Made by a program: the position numbers and the translations under genes
Origin: Aliishimia sp965656085
Lineage (GTDB): Bacteria; Pseudomonadota; Alphaproteobacteria; Rhodobacterales; Rhodobacteraceae
Assembly (NCBI GenBank): GCA_965656085.1
Contig: CBFHJA010000012.1
Location: 39,539-103,538, forward strand
Length of the DNA: 64,000 nucleotides
Direction: 5' to 3'
Shown here: positions 59,333 to 64,000 of the stretch, one piece after another
How the letters are laid out: every line of letters starts with the position of its first letter
Numbering within the stretch: the first letter of the stretch is position 1
Notes under the pieces: generated by a model
Told to the model about the DNA's origin: nothing
The model's input: only the letters and a program-made list of their open reading frames with translations
Database searches by the model: none

Positions 59333-62300
59333 CTAGTTTCTGTGTCCTGCAAAGAAGACATCGAAAAGGAGCGGAGCCGCCAACAGCGTCAGGACCGATG
59401 CAAACGCCAACCCACCCATGATCGTAACGGCCATCGACACAAAGAACGCATCCCCCAGCAGCGGGATCATCCCCAAGATCGTCGTCGCCGCCGCCAGCAG
59501 AACAGGCCGCAGACGCGACGTGGACGCCGACACAATCGCCTCGCGCAACGGTCCCCCCTTGGCTTTCACCAGATCGATCTCTTCCACCAGAACGATCCCG
59601 TTTTTTATCAGCATCCCCGACAGGCTCAACAGCCCCAGAAGCGCCGTGAACGTAAACGGCAAACCCGTCCCCAAAAGCCCCAGCACGACGCCGTTCACCG
59701 ACATCGGCACCAGAAGCCAGATAATCAGCGGCTGACGCAGCGCGTTGAACAGCAGGACCGAAATCAGCACCATGATCAGGATCGTCACCGGCAGCTGGGC
59801 CCCAAGGCTCGCATTCGCATTGGCCGAGTTCTCGAATTCCCCGCCCCATTCCATCCGGTAACCGGAGGGTATTTGGATGGCTTCGACCGCGGCTCGAACT
59901 TGAGCGTGAACCTCCGCCGCCGTGCGCTCGGGCGGAATGGAGGCGCCGACCGTAATCGTCGGCAGCCTGTCGCGGCGCATCATGAGCGTGTTTTGGACGC
60001 GGAACTCGAACCCATCCACGACCTGTTCCAATTGCAAAAGGGTGCGTCCGTCTTGCGCGACAATAACCTGATCCAGAATGCCGACATCCGAGTTCGGCGA
60101 CTGCCTCAGAATGATTGGCAAGGATCGATCGCCATCGCGGTATGACCCGGTGCGTTCGCCATCGGTTGCAAACCGCATCAGCTGCGCAACATCATCGCGT
60201 GTCACACCTGCCGCCTGCGCCCGGTCCGTATTGTAGACCGGCTTTAACACGAGTTCTTGCTCGCGCCAGTTGATGCGCGGGCTCAGAATATCGGGCGACG
60301 CCTCGGACATGGCCGTAATCGCTAAATCGGACAAATCGCGCAGGACCTCCGGATCGCTGCCAGAGAAGCGGACCTCAATCGGGCTGCCCCCGCCGGGGCC
60401 AAAAACCATTCGCTCGGTCCGAAACTCGCCTTCGGGAATGGCTTGGGCGGCAAACGCTTCAAGATCGGCCTGCAGCGGCGGGATCTCCTCCAGCGATGGC
60501 GTGCGGATGATCAGATGCCCATAGGCCGGATTGGGGGGCTCGGACCCGTAGGTCAGCAAGAACCGCGTCGCGCCCTCGCCTGTAAAGCTCGCCACAGACG
60601 TCACATCATCGCGCTCATTGAGAAACGCTTCTAGGATCGCCATCCGCTCGGCGGTCTCCGAAATCGGCGTGCCTTGGCGGAGCGTCAGATGCGTCAGGAA
60701 CAGAGGCGTGTTGGAGTTCGGAAAGAACTGCTGCCGAACTTGTCCAAAGCCCACATAACAGGCCGCCGTCACCGCGAAGAGGAGCAGAAGGACCAACCAC
60801 CGCACCCGAAGCGCACCCCGCAAAAGTGCGGCATAAGCCTGGAAGATAAGCCCGCCATAGGCATCAACCTCCCCGCCCGTTCCCTGCTCAAACACATAGT
60901 GCCCCAAAAGCGGGGTCACCGTGATCGCCAGCACCCAGGAAAGCAGAAGCGAAATCCCGATCACCGCAAACAGCGAGAACATAAACTCACCCGTCGAATC
61001 CGGGCTAAGCCCAATCCCGGCAAAGGCCATGATCCCGATGACAGTGGCGCCCAACAGAGGGATCTGCGTCTTGCCCGCGGCCTCTTCTGCGGCTTCGCGC
61101 GACGCCTTCCCGCGCCGCATCGCGATCTGCATGCCTTCCGCGACAACAATGGCGTTATCTACAAGCATCCCCATCGCGATGATCAGCGCCCCGAGCGAAA
61201 TCCGCTCCATCTCAATTGAGAAAATCGCCATGAACAACAAAGTGCCGACCACTGTTAGCAACAGCGTCGTACCCACAACAACCGCCGCCCGCGGCCCCAT
61301 GAAGAGGCCCAGAACCAGCACCACGATCCCGACCGACATCGCAAGGTTGATCAGGAACCCGGTCGACGATTCGTCGACCACAATGTGCTGCTGATAGATC
61401 GGATGAAGGTCGATCCCGTAAGGGATGTCGGACTGCAACTCGGCCAGACGCGCGTCCACCCGATTGCCGATCTCGACGATGTTCTGATCGCTGATCCCCG
61501 CGATGCCGAGCGTAAAGGCCTCTTCACCGTTGAAACGGATAATCTGACCCGGGTTCGCCACGCGCCCACGACTGACCTCTGCAATGTCGATCAAGTTGAT
61601 GACCTCGCCACCAAAGCCGATAGTCAGCGACGCGATCTCGCTGACGGAGCTCGACCCTTCGGGCGTCTCGATCAACGTCCGCGTCCCTTGCCCAACATCG
61701 ACCGACCCGGCTGACGCCACCGAATTGGCGTTAGCTATGGCCTGCACCAAGACCTGTGGATTCACCCCGATATTGGCGGCCAGCGCCAGATCTGGTTCAA
61801 CGAAAATTGCCTCTTCGGGCAACCCGGCCACGGCAACATCCGCCACGCCCTCGACAGACAGAAGTTCTCGCCTCAGAAACGACGCCAGATCATATATTTC
61901 CCCGTCCGACAGACCGGGCGTCGTGACGGCAAAGAAGATGCCATACACATCACCAAACCCGTCATCGACAAAGGGCGTGCGCGCCCCGTCCGGCAATTCG
62001 CCCTGAATATTGGTGATCCGCTCGCGCAGCTCGGTCCAGATACGGGGCAGATCGCTCCCCGGCACGGTATCCTCAACGAGGACATCCAGCCGCGACACGC
62101 CGGGGCGGTTGGTCGAGATGACCCGATCCACCTCCGCCATCCGCTGAATCGCCGCCTCCAATGGCTCGGACACCTCGAGCGCGACCTGCTCGGCCGAAGC
62201 ACCGGGATATTGCGTAACAACAACGGCCTGTTTGATCGTGAATGCCGGGTCTTCCAGCCGCCCAAGCGACGAAAACCCCCAGATCCCGCCAAAGAGGCAG

Positions 62301-62374
62301 ATCAGGATCAAAAGCCATGTCAGGATCGGTTGGTTGATCGAGCCACGAGCGATCGACAGGGTCGCCGTCGTCAC
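59333..62374 (-). CDS. RND efflux transporter permease subunit (HAE1/AcrB-like)
   Basis: 1013 residues with the RND plan: one N-terminal helix (TWLLILICLFGGIWGF), a large periplasmic porter domain, five helices including the LIIAMGMLVDNAIVVAEGMQ proton-relay region, and a second repeat ending in LTLLAAPLLFDVFFAG. It exports drugs or other amphiphiles using the proton gradient. I start it at the GTG at 62374, two bases past the adaptor stop (TGAGGTG); the frame is open to 62410. No outer-membrane channel gene is in the window. Confidence 0.94.
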   Translation of the reverse strand: MTTATLSIARGSINQPILTWLLILICLFGGIWGFSSLGRLEDPAFTIKQAVVVTQYPGASAEQVALEVSEPLEAAIQRMAEVDRVISTNRPGVSRLDVLVEDTVPGSDLPRIWTELRERITNIQGELPDGARTPFVDDGFGDVYGIFFAVTTPGLSDGEIYDLASFLRRELLSVEGVADVAVAGLPEEAIFVEPDLALAANIGVNPQVLVQAIANANSVASAGSVDVGQGTRTLIETPEGSSSVSEIASLTIGFGGEVINLIDIAEVSRGRVANPGQIIRFNGEEAFTLGIAGISDQNIVEIGNRVDARLAELQSDIPYGIDLHPIYQQHIVVDESSTGFLINLAMSVGIVVLVLGLFMGPRAAVVVGTTLLLTVVGTLLFMAIFSIEMERISLGALIIAMGMLVDNAIVVAEGMQIAMRRGKASREAAEEAAGKTQIPLLGATVIGIMAFAGIGLSPDSTGEFMFSLFAVIGISLLLSWVLAITVTPLLGHYVFEQGTGGEVDAYGGLIFQAYAALLRGALRVRWLVLLLLFAVTAACYVGFGQVRQQFFPNSNTPLFLTHLTLRQGTPISETAERMAILEAFLNERDDVTSVASFTGEGATRFLLTYGSEPPNPAYGHLIIRTPSLEEIPPLQADLEAFAAQAIPEGEFRTERMVFGPGGGSPIEVRFSGSDPEVLRDLSDLAITAMSEASPDILSPRINWREQELVLKPVYNTDRAQAAGVTRDDVAQLMRFATDGERTGSYRDGDRSLPIILRQSPNSDVGILDQVIVAQDGRTLLQLEQVVDGFEFRVQNTLMMRRDRLPTITVGASIPPERTAAEVHAQVRAAVEAIQIPSGYRMEWGGEFENSANANASLGAQLPVTILIMVLISVLLFNALRQPLIIWLLVPMSVNGVVLGLLGTGLPFTFTALLGLLSLSGMLIKNGIVLVEEIDLVKAKGGPLREAIVSASTSRLRPVLLAAATTILGMIPLLGDAFFVSMAVTIMGGLAFASVLTLLAAPLLFDVFFAGHRN

Positions 62375-62375
62375 C

Positions 62376-63416
62376 TCAATACCCCTCGAACCGGCGAACG
62401 GTCTGACCATCGCTCAACGCTTCAGCCCCGGTGCGCACGATCTCATCCCCAGCCGACAGCCCAGCGGTCACGACAACCAACCCGTCGCGGTTCGCCGCAA
62501 TGGAAATCGGCGTCTCTTCAACCGTCCCGCTCGCCCCATCGCCGGGCACAAAACGCATCACCGTCGCCGACCCGTCGTTCTTGAGGCGAATGGCCGTCGG
62601 CGGGATCAGGATTTCCGGATCGTCCTCAAAAATCGTTGCAAGAACCGTCACCGAGCTTCCCGGCAACGCATTCACCCGCTGCCCCGGCGCCAGCGCCAGC
62701 GTCGCACGGAAACTCTGTCCGACGCTCGACGCTTCAGCGTTAAACTCGCGCACCTCCAGCGGATAGGTTTTGTCGCTTGTCGGGAACCGCGCTTCAAGGC
62801 GGATATCCGCATCGTCGCCCGCCTGCTGGAACAGCACCTCGGGCACATCGATCTCGACCCGAAGCTCGGACATATCATGGAGCCGCACGACAGGCGTCCC
62901 TGCTCCAATCGTTGTGAAATTGGCCACGTTCCGGCTGGCCACCAGCGCGGTAAAGGGCGCGGTCAGTGTCGCATTTTCCAACGCCACCTCGGCATTGCGC
63001 AGGGCCACCCGCGCCAGTCCCACCTGCGTCTCCGCATCATCTCGCTGGGCCTGGCTCACCGTCCCGCCCAACTGTTCAAGCCGCGCAAACGTCCGATCCG
63101 CCTGCTCGAATTGCAGCTCCGCCTGACGAAGTTGCAGTTCAAATGGCTCCAGATCCAGCGCCGCAACACGGCTCCCCTCGGGAATGAACTCTCCTTCTTG
63201 TGCCGGAAGCTCAATGATTTGCCCGCCGACCTGAAACGCTAGATCAACCGTTTGGCGCGCCACGACCGACCCGAAAAACTGCCGGGTCAGGCCGTCGCTT
63301 CCGGCCTGTACTTTGGTAATGAAAGCAACCCTTGGCTCTAACTCAGTCGCCAAAGCGGTTAAGGGCACAAAAAAGAGAGCCGCGAGAGCGATCAAATACC
63401 TATTCAAAACAGCCAT
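62376..63416 (-). CDS. RND efflux periplasmic adaptor (membrane fusion protein)
   Basis: 346 residues with a signal peptide (MAVLNRYLIALAALFFVPLTALA). The order is lipoyl half (GQIIELPAQEGEFIPEGSRV), a helical hairpin (LRQAELQFEQADRTFARLEQLGG, in two helices), the second lipoyl half (LTAPFTALVASRNVANFTTIGAG), a beta-barrel and a membrane-proximal domain. It links the inner-membrane pump to an outer-membrane channel. It is transcribed first and its stop abuts the pump start. The frame upstream of 63416 is rejected because the signal peptide begins there. Confidence 0.92.
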   Translation of the reverse strand: MAVLNRYLIALAALFFVPLTALATELEPRVAFITKVQAGSDGLTRQFFGSVVARQTVDLAFQVGGQIIELPAQEGEFIPEGSRVAALDLEPFELQLRQAELQFEQADRTFARLEQLGGTVSQAQRDDAETQVGLARVALRNAEVALENATLTAPFTALVASRNVANFTTIGAGTPVVRLHDMSELRVEIDVPEVLFQQAGDDADIRLEARFPTSDKTYPLEVREFNAEASSVGQSFRATLALAPGQRVNALPGSSVTVLATIFEDDPEILIPPTAIRLKNDGSATVMRFVPGDGASGTVEETPISIAANRDGLVVVTAGLSAGDEIVRTGAEALSDGQTVRRFEGY

Positions 63417-63535
63417 CTCGGCGCCCTCATCAGTTCGACTCTTTCGAAGCGTGCGCGATGCGAGCAGAAATTGAAATGCTTTTGGTGGTTTCGCTGTCGA
63501 TTCAAGTTGGGGTGTCATTCAAGCTGTCTACTAGA

Positions 63536-64000
63536 TAGGCTCTGTGGCTCCCCTAGGTGTTTAGTCCCAGCATGTGGTGGTCTACTGATCTGTGACCATC
63601 AGAAGGATGCACTATGGGACAAGTTCTTCACGGGAGCGCCAAGACCACGCACGCTGTACGAGCTCTCATACAGCGATCGAAAGCTTCGAACGCGGCGCTA
63701 AGCCGGGAGTTGGGTATCAACGTCAAGACCGTCGCCAAGTGGCGCAAGCGCGACGGTGTGCAAGACGCTGCGATGGGACCGAAGGAAGTCCACTCCACGG
63801 TTCTCAGCATCGAAGAGGAGGCCGTCATCGTTGCCTTCCGGCGGCACACTTTGCTGCCCTTGGATGATTGCCTCTATGCGCTGCAGCCCAGCATCCCGCA
63901 TCTGACACGGTCTTCGTTGCACCGCTGTTTGCAACGGCATGGGATCAGCCGGCTACCGGAGGTCGAAGGCGACAAACCGAAGAAGAAGTTCAAGCGATAC
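63536..64000 (+). mobile_element. IS481-family insertion sequence (left part, cut by window edge)
   Basis: The transposase gene below identifies the element. Its left end should lie within the ~80 bases before the gene. TAGGTGTTTAGTCCCAGCATG near 63555 is a candidate terminal-repeat region, but the exact boundary and target duplication cannot be set without the right end. Confidence 0.6.
63614..64000 (+). CDS. IS481 family transposase, N-terminal part (3' truncated by window edge)
   Basis: 129 residues are visible. They start MGQVLHGSAKTTHAVRALIQ, a helix-turn-helix (ALSRELGINVKTVAKWRKRD), then KEVHSTVLSIEEEAVIVAFR, LLPLDDCLYALQPSIPHLTR and SSLHRCLQRHGISRLPEVEG, which are characteristic of IS481 transposases. 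The rve/DDE core lies beyond base 64000. The frame is open to the edge and looks intact. Confidence 0.92.
   Translation, partial: MGQVLHGSAKTTHAVRALIQRSKASNAALSRELGINVKTVAKWRKRDGVQDAAMGPKEVHSTVLSIEEEAVIVAFRRHTLLPLDDCLYALQPSIPHLTRSSLHRCLQRHGISRLPEVEGDKPKKKFKRY

Overview
High-GC chromosomal DNA that looks like a marine Rhodobacterales (Roseobacter-group) alphaproteobacterium. The reasons are a fused-alpha proton-translocating transhydrogenase (pntAB), aerobic cobaltochelatase subunits (cobS/cobT), malate synthase G with a GlcG-like neighbour, a photolyase-DUF2256 pair, three VPLPA-CTERM surface proteins and a BciA-type divinyl chlorophyllide reductase, which hints at bacteriochlorophyll synthesis elsewhere in the genome. 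No rRNA, tRNA or CRISPR array was seen.

Layout. 0-3.1 kb: 3' end of recN and a CLC chloride channel. 3.4-6.7 kb: DUF427 protein, Xaa-Pro aminopeptidase and two overlapping NTF2-like paralogues. 6.8-12.6 kb: cobS, a lipoprotein, a 48-residue protein and cobT in a row, then a lone receiver-domain regulator, a J-domain protein, a BolA protein and a DUF4177 protein. 12.8-18.2 kb: a TPR protein with four 150-bp coding repeats, a thioesterase, bciA, a VOC protein and the first VPLPA-CTERM protein. 18.4-28.3 kb: gatB with two tiny membrane-protein genes, hypotheticals, pepN, the second VPLPA-CTERM protein, photolyase and DUF2256. 28.3-40.5 kb: glcB, GlcG-like protein, a class I amidotransferase-like hydrolase, a REP-associated transposase that has lost its catalytic residues, an SDR, pntAB, a DUF3422 protein and an aldo/keto reductase. 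40.6-48.4 kb: a complete peptide-type ABC importer, a copper-type DUF411 protein and argE. 48.5-50.9 kb: a TetR regulator with a clear double-dyad operator, then a gene-poor, lower-GC stretch with the third VPLPA-CTERM protein.

50.9-58.7 kb is the most interesting region. It holds a GlxA-type AraC regulator divergent from a tandem-domain family III CoA-transferase resembling the DMSP lyase DddD, followed by an N,N-dimethylformamidase-type protein. Converging on these, across an internally deleted IS, are a thioesterase and a SAM methyltransferase resembling the DMSP-synthesis enzyme DsyB. 59.3-63.4 kb is an RND efflux pump and its adaptor. The right edge enters an IS481-family element.

Three families of short dispersed intergenic elements recur: a 12-bp-unit element (3 copies), a GTAGGGTGGGCA palindrome (4 copies) and a hairpin plus CCGGGATATTTTT element (3 copies).
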